Source: Pectobacterium polaris (GTDB lineage Bacteria > Pseudomonadota > Gammaproteobacteria > Enterobacterales > Enterobacteriaceae). Taken from it: a stretch of DNA of 64,000 bases. The notes under the pieces were generated by a model. The model was not told the origin of the DNA. It saw nothing but the letters and a program-made list of their open reading frames with translations, and did no database searches. Each line of letters begins with the position of its first letter. The stretch's first letter is position 1. Below, in pieces: positions 36,087 through 44,836 of this stretch. The DNA lies in the NCBI RefSeq assembly GCF_002307355.1, contig NZ_CP017481.1, positions 1,240,001 to 1,304,000 on the forward strand, read 5' to 3'. The translations under genes and the position numbers were made by a program.

Positions 36087-37379
36087 ATGAAAACATCAAT
36101 TTTTAAAAGTCTTTATTTTCAAGTTCTTGCCGCCATTACAATAGGGATACTGTTGGGGCATTTCTACCCCCAGCTTGGCGAGCAAATGAAGCCGCTGGGC
36201 GATGGGTTTGTTAAATTAATTAAAATGATTATTGCGCCGGTTATCTTCTGTACGGTAGTCACCGGTATCGCAGGCATGGAAAGTATGAAGTCGGTCGGTC
36301 GTACTGGTGCGGTCGCCCTGCTGTATTTTGAAGTCGTGAGTACGATTGCGCTGATTATCGGCCTGGTCGTGGTCAACGTGGTACAACCTGGTGTGGGCAT
36401 GAACATCGACCCAAGTACGCTTGATGCGTCTGCGGTGGCGGTTTATACCCAACAGGCTTCGCAACAGGGTCTGATTCCGTTCCTGATGGACGTGATTCCG
36501 GGGAGCGTGGTCGGCGCGTTTGCCAGCGGTAATATCTTGCAGGTTCTGCTGTTTGCTGTGATGTTCGGCTTTGCGCTGCACCGCTTAGGGCCAAAAGGCA
36601 AAGTGATTTTTGATGTGATCGATAGCTTCTCCAAGGTCATTTTCGGCGTCATTAACATGATCATGAAACTGGCTCCGCTGGGTGCGTTCGGTGCAATGGC
36701 CTTCACCATCGGTAAATACGGTGTCGGTACGCTGATACAGCTGGGACAGCTGATCGCTTGCTTCTACATCACCTGTGTGCTGTTTGTGTTCCTGGTGTTG
36801 GGCAGTATTGCCAGAGCGACGGGCTTCAGTATCTTCAAATTCATTCGCTACATCCGTGAAGAACTGCTGATCGTACTGGGCACATCCTCTTCTGAATCCG
36901 TGCTGCCACGTATGCTGGAGAAGATGGAGAAGGTCGGTTGTAAAAAATCTGTCGTGGGTCTGGTTATTCCTACCGGCTACTCGTTCAACCTGGATGGCAC
37001 CTCCATCTATCTGACAATGGCCGCGGTATTTATTGCTCAGGCGACCAACAGCCACATGGATATCTGGCATCAGATTACCCTGCTGGTGGTTCTGCTGCTG
37101 TCCTCTAAAGGTGCAGCGGGCGTGACGGGAAGTGGATTCATCGTGCTGGCGGCAACGCTGTCTGCTGTGGGCCACCTGCCAGTTGCTGGTCTGGCGTTGA
37201 TTCTGGGTATTGACCGCTTTATGTCAGAAGCCCGTGCGCTGACCAACCTGATTGGTAACGGTGTGGCAACCATCGTGGTAGCAAAATACTGCCGCGAGCT
37301 GGACGAGAAGAAACTGGATGCTGAGCTGTCTGGCACCAACAAGAACGATAACGGGATTACACCGACTGCACAGTCATAA
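36087..37379 (+). CDS. dctA: C4-dicarboxylate transporter DctA
   Basis: A 430-residue DAACS-family symporter with the full pattern: opening [42 protein letters not shown] near residue 270, and the [14 protein letters not shown] and [11 protein letters not shown] motifs. It imports succinate, fumarate and malate under aerobic conditions. It is monocistronic, with its own terminator at 37423. Confidence 0.96.
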   Translation: MKTSIFKSLYFQVLAAITIGILLGHFYPQLGEQMKPLGDGFVKLIKMIIAPVIFCTVVTGIAGMESMKSVGRTGAVALLYFEVVSTIALIIGLVVVNVVQPGVGMNIDPSTLDASAVAVYTQQASQQGLIPFLMDVIPGSVVGAFASGNILQVLLFAVMFGFALHRLGPKGKVIFDVIDSFSKVIFGVINMIMKLAPLGAFGAMAFTIGKYGVGTLIQLGQLIACFYITCVLFVFLVLGSIARATGFSIFKFIRYIREELLIVLGTSSSESVLPRMLEKMEKVGCKKSVVGLVIPTGYSFNLDGTSIYLTMAAVFIAQATNSHMDIWHQITLLVVLLLSSKGAAGVTGSGFIVLAATLSAVGHLPVAGLALILGIDRFMSEARALTNLIGNGVATIVVAKYCRELDEKKLDAELSGTNKNDNGITPTAQS

Positions 37380-37422
37380 TTCCAGCATGCAGTTATAGTA
37401 CCAACATAGTGTTCTATACTAT

Positions 37423-37459
37423 TTCCCCACGGCGCTAGCGCCCCGTGGGGAATTTTTTT
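37423..37459 (+). terminator. Rho-independent terminator of dctA
   Basis: TTCCCCACGG (37423-37432) pairs with CCGTGGGGAA (37443-37452) and the stem is followed by seven T. It lies 44 bases after the dctA stop and is a textbook intrinsic terminator. Confidence 0.9.
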
Positions 37460-37512
37460 GCCTGCCGACACGTCGAACCAAACTGTTTCCCTTCCTTTTC
37501 TTACCCACCATG

Positions 37513-37555
37513 AAAGGTAAAAATATTGTTAAATATGACTATTTTTACCTTTTTT
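37513..37555. repeat. Perfect 13-base inverted repeat upstream of yhjJ
   Basis: AAAGGTAAAAATA (37513-37525) and TATTTTTACCTTT (37540-37552) are exact inverses, followed by more T. An AT-rich hairpin of this size may be a bidirectional terminator or a protein-binding palindrome. The rest of the 360-base gap between dctA and yhjJ shows no other clear element. Confidence 0.5.
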
Positions 37556-37739
37556 GCAGATTATTTCGTCTTCTGGAGTGACATAGACAAAAGCGCGCGG
37601 TCTAAGGGAATGGTACACTTCGCGTCTTAATTTTTTCCGTGATATATCCACGAGAGTGTGCGGTGGCAGACGCAAGGCCACCATAATGATCAACAATAAC
37701 CACATTTATTATGTTGGATAGCTATTAGTAGGGGTTCAC

Positions 37740-39257
37740 ATGCAGGGCACCAAAAAGGCGCTTTTCGTTGGTGGTTTGTTGCTGGCCGTGGTCAGCAGCG
37801 GCGTGCAGGCTGAAGCACTACAGCCCGATCCTGCCTGGCAGCAGGGTAAGCTTGATAATGGTTTTACCTGGCAGTTATTAACCACACCACAGCGCCCCGG
37901 CGATCGGGTTGAGCTGCGTCTGGTTGTTAATGCTGGGTCGCTGCTGGAAAATGCCCAGCAGGTAGGCTTTGCCCATTTTCTTCCTCGTCTGGCCTTAGCG
38001 CCCGGCGATAAGCTGTCCGCCGCCCAGCTACCTTCCATGTGGATGCGAGACGCTAACAGCTCACGCGTCCTGCCTCCAGTCATTGTCTCGTACGACTTCA
38101 CGTCGTATAACCTGAGCTTGCCGAATAATCGCCCCGAACTGCTGAAAGAAGCGCTGACGTGGCTTTCGGAAAGCGCAGGGCAGATAGCGTTCGACGAAAA
38201 AAGCCTACAGGCTGCGTTGAAGGTGCCCGATCAGGTGGCAACCTTTCCGATTAACCCACAGGATCCGAGCTGGCGCTATCGCCTGAAAGGCTCACCCCTG
38301 CTGGCGCACGATCCTGCTCAGGACGTCAAACCGCCGTTAAATGGCGAGCAGCTCCAGCAGTTTTATAAAACCTGGTACACGCCAGATGCGATGACGCTCT
38401 ACATCGTCGGTCATGTGGATAACCGCAGCGTGATCGAGCAAATCGGTAAAGTCTTCTCTCCACTGGAAGGGAAACGTGAAGCGCCAGCGCCGTTGCCGAC
38501 ACTCAGCCCGCTACCACCACAGGCGATCAGCCTGATGAATAACAACGTCCAGCAGGATACGTTGTCGCTGATGTGGGATGTCCCGTGGCACCCGATTCGC
38601 GAATCGCAGGCGCTGGTTCGCTACTGGCTGGGCGATATGACGCGGGAAGCGATGTTCTGGCACCTACAGCAGGCGCTGGAGAAGAGCTCACTGAAGAGCA
38701 ACAATCTCCGCTTCGACTGCAATGTGTTTTATACCCGTTCTCAGTGCGCGATTCATATGGATGTACCGAATAGTGAGGGCGTTGAACCGGGCGTGACGTT
38801 TATGGCGCGTGAGCTGGCGACGCTGCGTGAAAAAGGGCTGACACAGCAAGAGTTTGATGCGCTGATTGCGCGCAAGACGGACGAGCTGAGTAAGCTGTTT
38901 GCGACCTATGCGCGTACCAGCACGGACATCCTGATGGATCAGCGCCTGCGCTCCCAGCAGAATGGCGTCGTGGATATTTCTCCCGAGCAGTATCAGAAAC
39001 TGCGCCAGACTTATCTGTCCGCGTTGACGCTCGATATGCTGAATCAGGAACTGCACCAGCAGCTGGTACAGGATACGACGCTGATGCTGATCCAACAGCC
39101 CGGTGAGCCGGAAGCGAATATGAAGGCGTTGCAGGAAGCCTACGACCGGATTATGACGCCGATGACCGAGCCGGTTGCCAGCGCTGGGGCTGCGGCATCT
39201 GAAGGCGCAGTTTCTGACGGAGCAAAACCGCAGGAAACGGCACCCGCCGCACAGTAA
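37740..39257 (+). CDS. yhjJ: Periplasmic M16-peptidase-like protein YhjJ
   Basis: A 505-residue protein with a signal peptide, matching E. coli YhjJ along its length (ALQPDPAWQQG-x-L, TTPQRP-x-DRVE, KTWYTPDAMTL-x-IVGHVD, SPEQYQKLRQ). The M16 metal motif HxxEH is replaced by His79-FLPR in GFAHFLPRLAL, so zinc-dependent proteolysis is unlikely. M16 domains without the motif often act as structural partners. The tail after residue 480 is Ala/Glu-rich and poorly conserved. Convergent with kdgK across a shared hairpin. Confidence 0.9.
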   Translation: MQGTKKALFVGGLLLAVVSSGVQAEALQPDPAWQQGKLDNGFTWQLLTTPQRPGDRVELRLVVNAGSLLENAQQVGFAHFLPRLALAPGDKLSAAQLPSMWMRDANSSRVLPPVIVSYDFTSYNLSLPNNRPELLKEALTWLSESAGQIAFDEKSLQAALKVPDQVATFPINPQDPSWRYRLKGSPLLAHDPAQDVKPPLNGEQLQQFYKTWYTPDAMTLYIVGHVDNRSVIEQIGKVFSPLEGKREAPAPLPTLSPLPPQAISLMNNNVQQDTLSLMWDVPWHPIRESQALVRYWLGDMTREAMFWHLQQALEKSSLKSNNLRFDCNVFYTRSQCAIHMDVPNSEGVEPGVTFMARELATLREKGLTQQEFDALIARKTDELSKLFATYARTSTDILMDQRLRSQQNGVVDISPEQYQKLRQTYLSALTLDMLNQELHQQLVQDTTLMLIQQPGEPEANMKALQEAYDRIMTPMTEPVASAGAAASEGAVSDGAKPQETAPAAQ

Positions 39258-39277
39258 GCCATTAATCAGTAAATAGA

Positions 39278-39299
39278 AAAGGCCGCGATTGCGGCCTTT
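39278..39299. terminator. Bidirectional terminator between yhjJ and kdgK
   Basis: AAAGGCCGC (39278-39286) pairs with GCGGCCTTT (39291-39299) around a GATT loop. A-rich and T-rich flanks on the two sides would let it stop transcription in both directions. Confidence 0.8.
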
Positions 39300-39324
39300 A
39301 ACTTATTATCACGCGACATCCTGT

Positions 39325-40257
39325 TTACGCAGGCATTGCCTCTAGCGGGATAATCGCGCCACGGTATTGAATGACCGTGCTGGCCGTCAGGTGGCCGCGC
39401 TGTGCAGCTTCCTGCGTGCTGCCGCCGTTCAGACGTACTGCCAGATAACCTGCGCTGAAAGAGTCGCCTGCGGCGGTGGTATCGACCACTTTCTCTTTTG
39501 GCAATTTGATCGCGGGAACATCAACCAGCGCTTGTCCGCGTTCAGACACGATGCAGGAATCGGCACCGCGTTTGATGACCACTTCGTTAACGCCCAAACC
39601 GTGCGTCCGATCCAGCACCGTTTCCAGCGGCTTCGTGCCCCACAGCATGTCTTCGTCATCCAGTGTCAGGAAAGCGATATCAGTACAGGACAGGATGTCG
39701 GTGTAGGCCTGCTGCGTTTCTTCCTTGCTCTGCCACAGACGTGGACGGTAGTTGTTATCAAAAATCACTTTACCGCCGTTGGCGCGGCAGGCGCGCAGCA
39801 GGGCGAGAAGACGCTGACGGCTTTCGGCGTTCAGAATCGCCAGACTGATGCCGCTCAGGTAGAGATAATCAAATTGTGCCAGCGACTGACCGATTTTTTC
39901 TGCTTCCGGGCTGTCCAGCCAGTAGCGGGCCGCAGCATCATTACGCCAATAGTAGAACGTACGCTCGCCGCTATCGTCGGTTTCAATGAAGTATAAACCG
40001 GGCAGCTTGTTGTCCAGTCGCTGAATCAGGTCGGTTTTCACCCCTTCTTTCTGCCAGGCAGCCACCATCTCGGTACTGAAGCTATCGGTGCCGAGTGCGG
40101 TCACGTAATGTACGCCCAGCTTATCGGCGTTTACCTGACGGGCAATGTAAACGGCAGTGTTCAGCGTATCGCCGCCAAATCCACGGTTAAGATCCGTGCC
40201 TTTCTGCGACAGTTCGATCATGCATTCGCCGATTACGGCAATGTTAGTAGTTGTCAT
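39325..40257 (-). CDS. kdgK: 2-keto-3-deoxygluconate kinase KdgK
   Basis: A 310-residue PfkB-family sugar kinase. The early GFGGDTLNTAVY-x-AR segment binds the substrate; the catalytic base and anion hole sit in VDTTAAGDSFSAGYLAVRL near residue 250. It phosphorylates 2-keto-3-deoxygluconate, the end product of pectin breakdown, to KDPG for the Entner-Doudoroff route. The start is set at MTTTNIAVIG (40257); the frame continues to a GTG at 40290 with no homologous residues. A KdgR-type operator lies 107 bases upstream of the start, so pectin catabolites probably induce it. Confidence 0.95.
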   Translation of the reverse strand: MTTTNIAVIGECMIELSQKGTDLNRGFGGDTLNTAVYIARQVNADKLGVHYVTALGTDSFSTEMVAAWQKEGVKTDLIQRLDNKLPGLYFIETDDSGERTFYYWRNDAAARYWLDSPEAEKIGQSLAQFDYLYLSGISLAILNAESRQRLLALLRACRANGGKVIFDNNYRPRLWQSKEETQQAYTDILSCTDIAFLTLDDEDMLWGTKPLETVLDRTHGLGVNEVVIKRGADSCIVSERGQALVDVPAIKLPKEKVVDTTAAGDSFSAGYLAVRLNGGSTQEAAQRGHLTASTVIQYRGAIIPLEAMPA

Positions 40258-40329
40258 CACTTTTGGCCTGTTTGAAAAGGTACCCTGCACCTGATGTTAT
40301 TGGGTATAAAAAATGCGGAAATTAACGTC

Positions 40330-40352
40330 AGTCTCAACATTACGCGAGACTG
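40330..40352 (-). repeat. Dyad between the KdgR box and kdgK
   Basis: TCAGTCTC (40328-40335, extending one base) and GAGACTGA (40346-40353) form an eight-base inverted repeat. It may be a second protein-binding site or a leader hairpin. The function is unknown. Confidence 0.4.
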
Positions 40353-40363
40353 AGTCAATAGTC

Positions 40364-40382
40364 TTGAAACGATGTTTTATTT
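40364..40382 (-). promoter_or_regulatory. KdgR-type operator upstream of kdgK
   Basis: Read on the minus strand the site is AAATAAAACATCGTTTCAA. It matches the known KdgR consensus of soft-rot bacteria, an AT-rich start then AAAAC-x-x-x-GTTTCA with dyad symmetry (AAAC/GTTT). It sits just upstream of a TTGACT -35-like hexamer (near 40353-40358), a typical KdgR repressor position. KdgR releases DNA when 2-keto-3-deoxygluconate binds. Confidence 0.75.
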
Positions 40383-40424
40383 TTTCATGACGCAGATCGG
40401 AAAACCAGTGCTTTCCCGCTGCTT

Positions 40425-41441
40425 TTAGCGATCGGAGGGCGGTTCTTTCTCCTGCTCATTCTTATCCGTCGAGGTGTCGCCTTTGTAGTTCGCTGTTGCG
40501 ATCCAGGCGGCGCAGAAGAGCGTCAAACGCGCGAAGAAATAGAAGAACGCCATCAGGCCAATGACCGAACCGAACGCGGCACCGGAAGGCGAGCTGGCCA
40601 GTTTAGGCAGCGCGACGGTCATCGCGAATTTGATGACTTCAAAGCCCACGGCGGCGATCAGCGTGCCGCGAAAGAGCGCTTTGCGTTTGGGTTTGTGGCG
40701 CGGTAAAACGAAAAATATCCACAGGAATAACAGATAGTTGGCGAAGATGGAGATTGATAGGGCAATCAGCGTCAACGCGGGGCGCAGCCACTCGATGCCA
40801 TCTAGCCCCAATGCGGTCACAATCATGTTCTGCGCGGTGCCAGCAACGGAGGTCAGGAAAAGCGTAATAATGAGCGCAATGACCAGACCGGTCAGCGACA
40901 GGAAATCCCGCGTGTACTGAAAGTAAATCTTCTCTTCATCTTTCGGGTTCCGTTCCCACACGTCGCGCGACTGGGCGCGAATCGCCTCACGCAGGTTTCC
41001 CATCCAACTGATGCCGGAATAAAGTGCGATCAGCAAACCGGTAAGACCCACGGTGGTACGCTGCTGCACCGCGGTGTTAACGGTACTTTTCAGCGTATTG
41101 GCCAGATTAGGATCGCTGATGCTGTTGACGATACGGTTAATCAGCCCCGTCAGCAGGTCAGGGTTGGAGGCCAACACGAAACCCACGGCGGCAAAAGACA
41201 CCATGAGAATCGGGATCAGCGACAGAAAGGAAAAATAGGTAATGGCCGCGCCAAACTGGTTGCCCATCCGATCGTTGAAGCGTTCGCCCGCGCGAATCAG
41301 ATGCGCCACGCTGGGGATCGCCTGAATACGTGCGACCAGACGCTTGCTCTTGCCCAGAAACGAGAGGCGTTTCTGTGGTGATTTATCCCCTTCAGGGGTT
41401 GACGATGTTGACTGGCGATCCGGGTCTGCCGGTACAGGCAT
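40425..41441 (-). CDS. yhjD: Inner-membrane YihY/BrkB family protein YhjD
   Basis: A 338-residue protein with six predicted helices. It follows E. coli YhjD closely (HLIRA-x-ERFNDR-x-GNQFGAAITYFSFLS, NTAVQQRTTVGL, YSGI-x-WMGNLREAIRAQSRDVWER, GAAFGSV-x-GLMAFFYFFARLTLFCAAWIATA). E. coli YhjD has been linked to lipid A/Kdo2-less survival through MsbA suppression; a lipid or envelope role is inferred. The cytoplasmic ends are charged and variable. It is divergent from yhhS. Confidence 0.9.
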   Translation of the reverse strand: MPVPADPDRQSTSSTPEGDKSPQKRLSFLGKSKRLVARIQAIPSVAHLIRAGERFNDRMGNQFGAAITYFSFLSLIPILMVSFAAVGFVLASNPDLLTGLINRIVNSISDPNLANTLKSTVNTAVQQRTTVGLTGLLIALYSGISWMGNLREAIRAQSRDVWERNPKDEEKIYFQYTRDFLSLTGLVIALIITLFLTSVAGTAQNMIVTALGLDGIEWLRPALTLIALSISIFANYLLFLWIFFVLPRHKPKRKALFRGTLIAAVGFEVIKFAMTVALPKLASSPSGAAFGSVIGLMAFFYFFARLTLFCAAWIATANYKGDTSTDKNEQEKEPPSDR

Positions 41442-41570
41442 TGCGTTTCTCCTGTGTTCGGGATTAGTTTAGTAGCATAAGGTTGATTATAACCAACAAT
41501 ATAAGAATGTTACTTTTCGATGTTTTTCTGAACGTACGTCATACACGGACGTTAAGCGAGTGAATTTTCC

Positions 41571-42767
41571 ATGCCAACACCTTCCCCATCCGAACCGGCG
41601 CTGAGCGGTCTGCGCCTTAATCTGCGCATCGTTTCGATTGTGGCGTTCAACTTCGCCAGCTATCTGAATATCGGCCTGCCGTTGGCGGTGCTGCCGGGAT
41701 ATGTGCACGATCATCTCGGCTACAGCGCATTCTGGGCTGGGCTGGTGATCAGCCTGCAATACTTCTCCACGCTCGTGAGCCGCCCGCATGCGGGCCGCAG
41801 CGCCGACGAAAAAGGACCGAAGAAAATCGTCGTCTGGGGGCTGGCTGGCGTCATGCTGAGCGGGGTGTTTTATCTGATGGCGGCCTTTAGCGACGCCTCG
41901 CCTGCCATCACGCTGCTGCTGTTGTGTCTCGGGCGTGTGGTGCTGGGTACCGGACAGAGCTTTGCCGGTACAGGTGCGACGCTCTGGGGCGTCGGCGTGG
42001 TCGGTTCCCGACACATCGGACGCGTGATTTCATGGAATGGCATTGCCACCTATGGCGCGATGGCGATTGGCGCACCGCTCGGCGTCTGGCTCAACCATAT
42101 CGGTGGGCTAAAACTGCTTTCCGTATGCATTATCCTGATTGCGGCGGTGGCGATTGTTCTCGCGCTGCCGCGCCCCGCGGTGCAGGTCGCGCCGGGGAAA
42201 AAGATTCCCTTCCGCGAAGTACTGGGGAAAGTCTGGGTTTACGGCATCATTTTGGCGATTGCCTCTGCGGGTTTTGGTGTGATCGCCACCTTCATCACGC
42301 TGTTTTATGCGGATCGGAACTGGGAAGGTGCGGCGCTGACGCTAACTATTTTCAGCGTTGCCTTTGTCGGCGCACGGCTGGTGTTTCCTAACAGTATTCA
42401 GCGGTTTGGCGGACTGCGCGTGGCAATAGCGTGCTTCGTGGTTGAAATCGTCGGGTTATTGCTGGTCTGGGGGGCGACGCAGCCGCTGATGGCGGAAGTC
42501 GGTGCGTTCCTCGCGGGGGCGGGGTTCTCTCTGGTGTTCCCGGCATTAGGCGTCGTCGCTGTTAAGGCGGTATCACCGCAGAATCAGGGCAGTGCGCTGG
42601 CAACCTATACGATATTTCTCGATTTATCGCTGGGCATTGTCGGGCCAGTGGCGGGTGTGCTGATGGCCTATACCGGTATCGCCTCTATTTATCTGGCGGC
42701 GGCGCTGCTGGGGCTATGCGGCTTAGCGCTGACGTGGCGACTGACCCAGCGCACAGCCATCGAATAA
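41571..42767 (+). CDS. yhhS: MFS transporter YhhS
   Basis: A 398-residue protein with 12 predicted membrane segments. It matches E. coli YhhS from EPAL-x-GLRLNLRIVSIV through FNFASYL, SRPHAGR-x-AD, LCLGRV-x-LG-x-GQSFAGTG and GAGFSLVFPALGVVAVKAV. It is a drug:H+ antiporter-type MFS member, and the natural substrate is not established. It is convergent with dcrB, and a 26-base imperfect palindrome lies between them. Confidence 0.9.
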   Translation: MPTPSPSEPALSGLRLNLRIVSIVAFNFASYLNIGLPLAVLPGYVHDHLGYSAFWAGLVISLQYFSTLVSRPHAGRSADEKGPKKIVVWGLAGVMLSGVFYLMAAFSDASPAITLLLLCLGRVVLGTGQSFAGTGATLWGVGVVGSRHIGRVISWNGIATYGAMAIGAPLGVWLNHIGGLKLLSVCIILIAAVAIVLALPRPAVQVAPGKKIPFREVLGKVWVYGIILAIASAGFGVIATFITLFYADRNWEGAALTLTIFSVAFVGARLVFPNSIQRFGGLRVAIACFVVEIVGLLLVWGATQPLMAEVGAFLAGAGFSLVFPALGVVAVKAVSPQNQGSALATYTIFLDLSLGIVGPVAGVLMAYTGIASIYLAAALLGLCGLALTWRLTQRTAIE

Positions 42768-42792
42768 CAGTAGCCACCTCAGTGACTACTGT
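42767..42792. terminator. Terminator-like hairpin between yhhS and dcrB
   Basis: ACAGTAG (42767-42773) pairs with CTACTGT (42786-42792), and CAC with GTG inside, around a CTCA loop. There is one mismatch. It likely serves both convergent genes. Confidence 0.5.
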
Positions 42793-42808
42793 CAGACGAT
42801 AACGATGA

Positions 42809-43375
42809 TTACTTCAGCTTCAGAGTGTGGATGATGCCTTCTGCTTCGCTCTGTGCCTGTTGCTGATTGTTGGCTGGCAGCGTGATCTGCAAGGTCAGCA
42901 GCTGGTTTTCCACTTTGCCCAGCACGACAGAGGAATAAGCCTGCTGTCCGCTGCTAGTGATAATGCTGTCGAGCTGTTGCAGTTTCTTGCCGTCAACGTC
43001 GATGGTCTTGTTGGTGACGACCTGGAGGTTGGCGTCACGCGTGCGCTGTTGATCTTCCAGACGCTGTGTCAGCACGGTTAACTCTTCCGTAGTGTTGTCG
43101 CCCAGAATCACGATGACCGCTTTCTGTCCATTGTCATTGGCGTAAACGTGCATATTGTTCGCCTGCGTACCGACTTTACCGCTTTGATCACGCATATCGG
43201 CTGGCAGGGTAAACGCAATCTTGCCACCCATTAATTCAATGTTCTGGCTCGCAGCAGCTTCTGCGGCAGGTTTATCTTGTGCGCCCGATTTTGCAGCGTC
43301 ATCCGTTTTGCCATCACAGGCAGCAAGCAGGCCGACAAGCAAGCCGACACCGAGGTATTTGATTACATTCGACAT
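42809..43375 (-). CDS. dcrB: Lipoprotein DcrB
   Basis: A 188-residue lipoprotein with a lipobox LLAAC and Cys20 as the modified residue, close to the 185 residues of E. coli DcrB. After a Lys/Ala-rich linker the conserved domain has [21 protein letters not shown] and [22 protein letters not shown]. DcrB is needed in E. coli for phage C1 and C6 infection and for proper envelope lipoprotein modification. The fold is that of EagR-like DUF1795 proteins, but this one is exported. Confidence 0.93.
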   Translation of the reverse strand: MSNVIKYLGVGLLVGLLAACDGKTDDAAKSGAQDKPAAEAAASQNIELMGGKIAFTLPADMRDQSGKVGTQANNMHVYANDNGQKAVIVILGDNTTEELTVLTQRLEDQQRTRDANLQVVTNKTIDVDGKKLQQLDSIITSSGQQAYSSVVLGKVENQLLTLQITLPANNQQQAQSEAEGIIHTLKLK

Positions 43376-43562
43376 GGGATCCCTTTCTCTCGTTTTTGAA
43401 ACAGATAATCGTTTTAAACAGGTAATAACAGTATGGCACCCTATTCAGATAGCAAAAACAAGCATTTTGTTGTTGCAAACCGTTGTTAGTACCTGCGTTA
43501 TTTTTACAAAACGATGAGTGACTGCGGGAGAAAAGGCGGCGCAGATGGCCGCCCGATTGGCA

Positions 43563-44240
43563 TTAATGGTGGCTGCTGACGGAGTGATAGTCGGGTGTGC
43601 CTTTCTGCTCGCTCAGACGTTTGAGCACCATGTTCAGCATGACGCCGTACATCGGCAGGAAAAATGCCAGGCTGATCAACAGCTTGAAGGCATAATCCAC
43701 CATCGCGATTTCAACCCAGTTTGCCGCCATGAAGGCATCGGTGCTGCGGTAAAACGCGATGAAGAAAAAGGCCAGCGTATCGCTGAAATTACCAAACACG
43801 GTCGACACAGCCGGCGCGACCCACCACGCGCGTTTCTGGCGCAGGCGGTTGAAGACGTGAACATCCAGAATCTGACCAAGAACATAAGCCATGAAGCTGG
43901 CGCAGGCGATACGCGCCACGACGATATTTATCTGACTTAATGCCTCGAACGACTGCCACGATCCCTGATAAAACAGGCATGACACCAGATAGGAAATCAC
44001 CAGCGCAGGCACCATCACGGTCAGAATAATACGACGCGCCAGCGGCGCACCGAAAACCCGTACCGTCAGGTCAGTTGCCAGAAAAATAAACGGAAAGGTA
44101 AACGCGCCCCAGGTGGTATGAAAACCGAAAATCAATACCGGAAGCTGGACCAGATAATTACTCGACGTAATGATCAGGACATGGAACAACGATAGCCAGA
44201 TCAGCGCCGTAAGCCGCTGCTGGGGAGTAAAACGATACAT
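43563..44240 (-). CDS. yhhQ: Queuosine precursor transporter YhhQ
   Basis: A 225-residue inner-membrane protein of the VUT/ECF-like COG1738 family with six helices. The hallmark segments FPFIFLATDLTVRVFG near residue 50 and ASFMAYVLGQILDVHVFNRLR near 115 are present. YhhQ imports preQ0/preQ1 (and queuine precursors) for tRNA queuosine synthesis. A preQ1-I-like aptamer covers its ribosome-binding site, giving independent support for the assignment and for feedback control of translation. Confidence 0.94.
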   Translation of the reverse strand: MYRFTPQQRLTALIWLSLFHVLIITSSNYLVQLPVLIFGFHTTWGAFTFPFIFLATDLTVRVFGAPLARRIILTVMVPALVISYLVSCLFYQGSWQSFEALSQINIVVARIACASFMAYVLGQILDVHVFNRLRQKRAWWVAPAVSTVFGNFSDTLAFFFIAFYRSTDAFMAANWVEIAMVDYAFKLLISLAFFLPMYGVMLNMVLKRLSEQKGTPDYHSVSSHH

Positions 44241-44245
44241 AATGT

Positions 44246-44280
44246 GACCTTTTTGGTTATTGGGGTTAGGGAACCCAAGA
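44246..44280 (-). promoter_or_regulatory. PreQ1-I riboswitch upstream of yhhQ
   Basis: On the minus strand the sequence runs CTTGGG-TTCCCTAA-CCCCAA-TAACC-AAAAAGG-TCACATT-ATG. Stem P1 is TTGGG with CCCAA. The loop CCT can pair with AGG in the A-rich tail, giving the H-type pseudoknot of preQ1-I. The overall string closely matches the Thermoanaerobacter preQ1 aptamer (CUGGGUCGC...AACCCCAG...AAAACAAGG). The final AAGG is the Shine-Dalgarno of yhhQ seven bases before ATG, so ligand binding would hide it. Confidence 0.85.
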
Positions 44281-44456
44281 GATAACGTGCAGATTTATGC
44301 TGCAACGCGGCGGCATAATACGCAATTGCTTCGTTAATGCAATGTGTTTTACGAGGAAAAGATGGTTGTTTTATGCGCAAACGTTGTCGTCGCTTGCGTC
44401 GGGAAATCCTCAGCGTAAACTAAGGCGGTTTTTTGATTCCTGTACTGAGAACGTTG

Positions 44457-44702
44457 ATGACCGATCCCTTTACCAACCCGGATAAAACCCTTGATGCACA
44501 GGGACTGCGCTGCCCTGAGCCTGTAATGATGGTGCGTAAGACCGTACGCCAGATGGAAACCGGGCAAACGCTGCTGATTATTGCCGATGATCCGGCCACC
44601 ACCCGCGATATTCCCGGTTTTTGCGTGTTCATGGAGCATGAGCTTCTGGCGCAGGAGACCGAACAGCTTCCCTATCGGTATCTGCTGCGCAAAGGCCAAT
44701 AG
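44457..44702 (+). CDS. tusA: Sulfur carrier protein TusA
   Basis: An 81-residue protein matching E. coli TusA almost throughout: [21 protein letters not shown], then [25 protein letters not shown]. The persulfide-carrying Cys19 lies in the CPEP motif. TusA passes sulfur from IscS to TusBCD for 2-thiouridine in tRNA. The start at MTDPFTN (44457) follows E. coli; an in-frame ATG 24 bases upstream adds unconserved residues. Confidence 0.95.
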
Positions 44703-44748
44703 TACTCAGTGCGTTATATCGTTCGTTGATGTGTGTGATTAGGAGAAA

Positions 44749-44787
44749 CACGGGGATGAGGTTCCCGTAGGGAGGCCTCGCCCCGTG
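44749..44787. repeat. REP-like nested palindrome between tusA and zntA
   Basis: CACGGGG (44749-44755) pairs with CCCCGTG (44781-44787), with GAGG/CCTC and TCCC/GGGA stems nested inside. It lies between converging tusA and zntA. It looks like an intergenic repetitive palindrome rather than a classic terminator, but whether it is repeated genome-wide cannot be told from one window. Confidence 0.5.
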
Positions 44788-44836
44788 GTCGCTCCGTGTA
44801 TCTCGATCCTTCAATTCACAGCCAGCAACGGTAATA

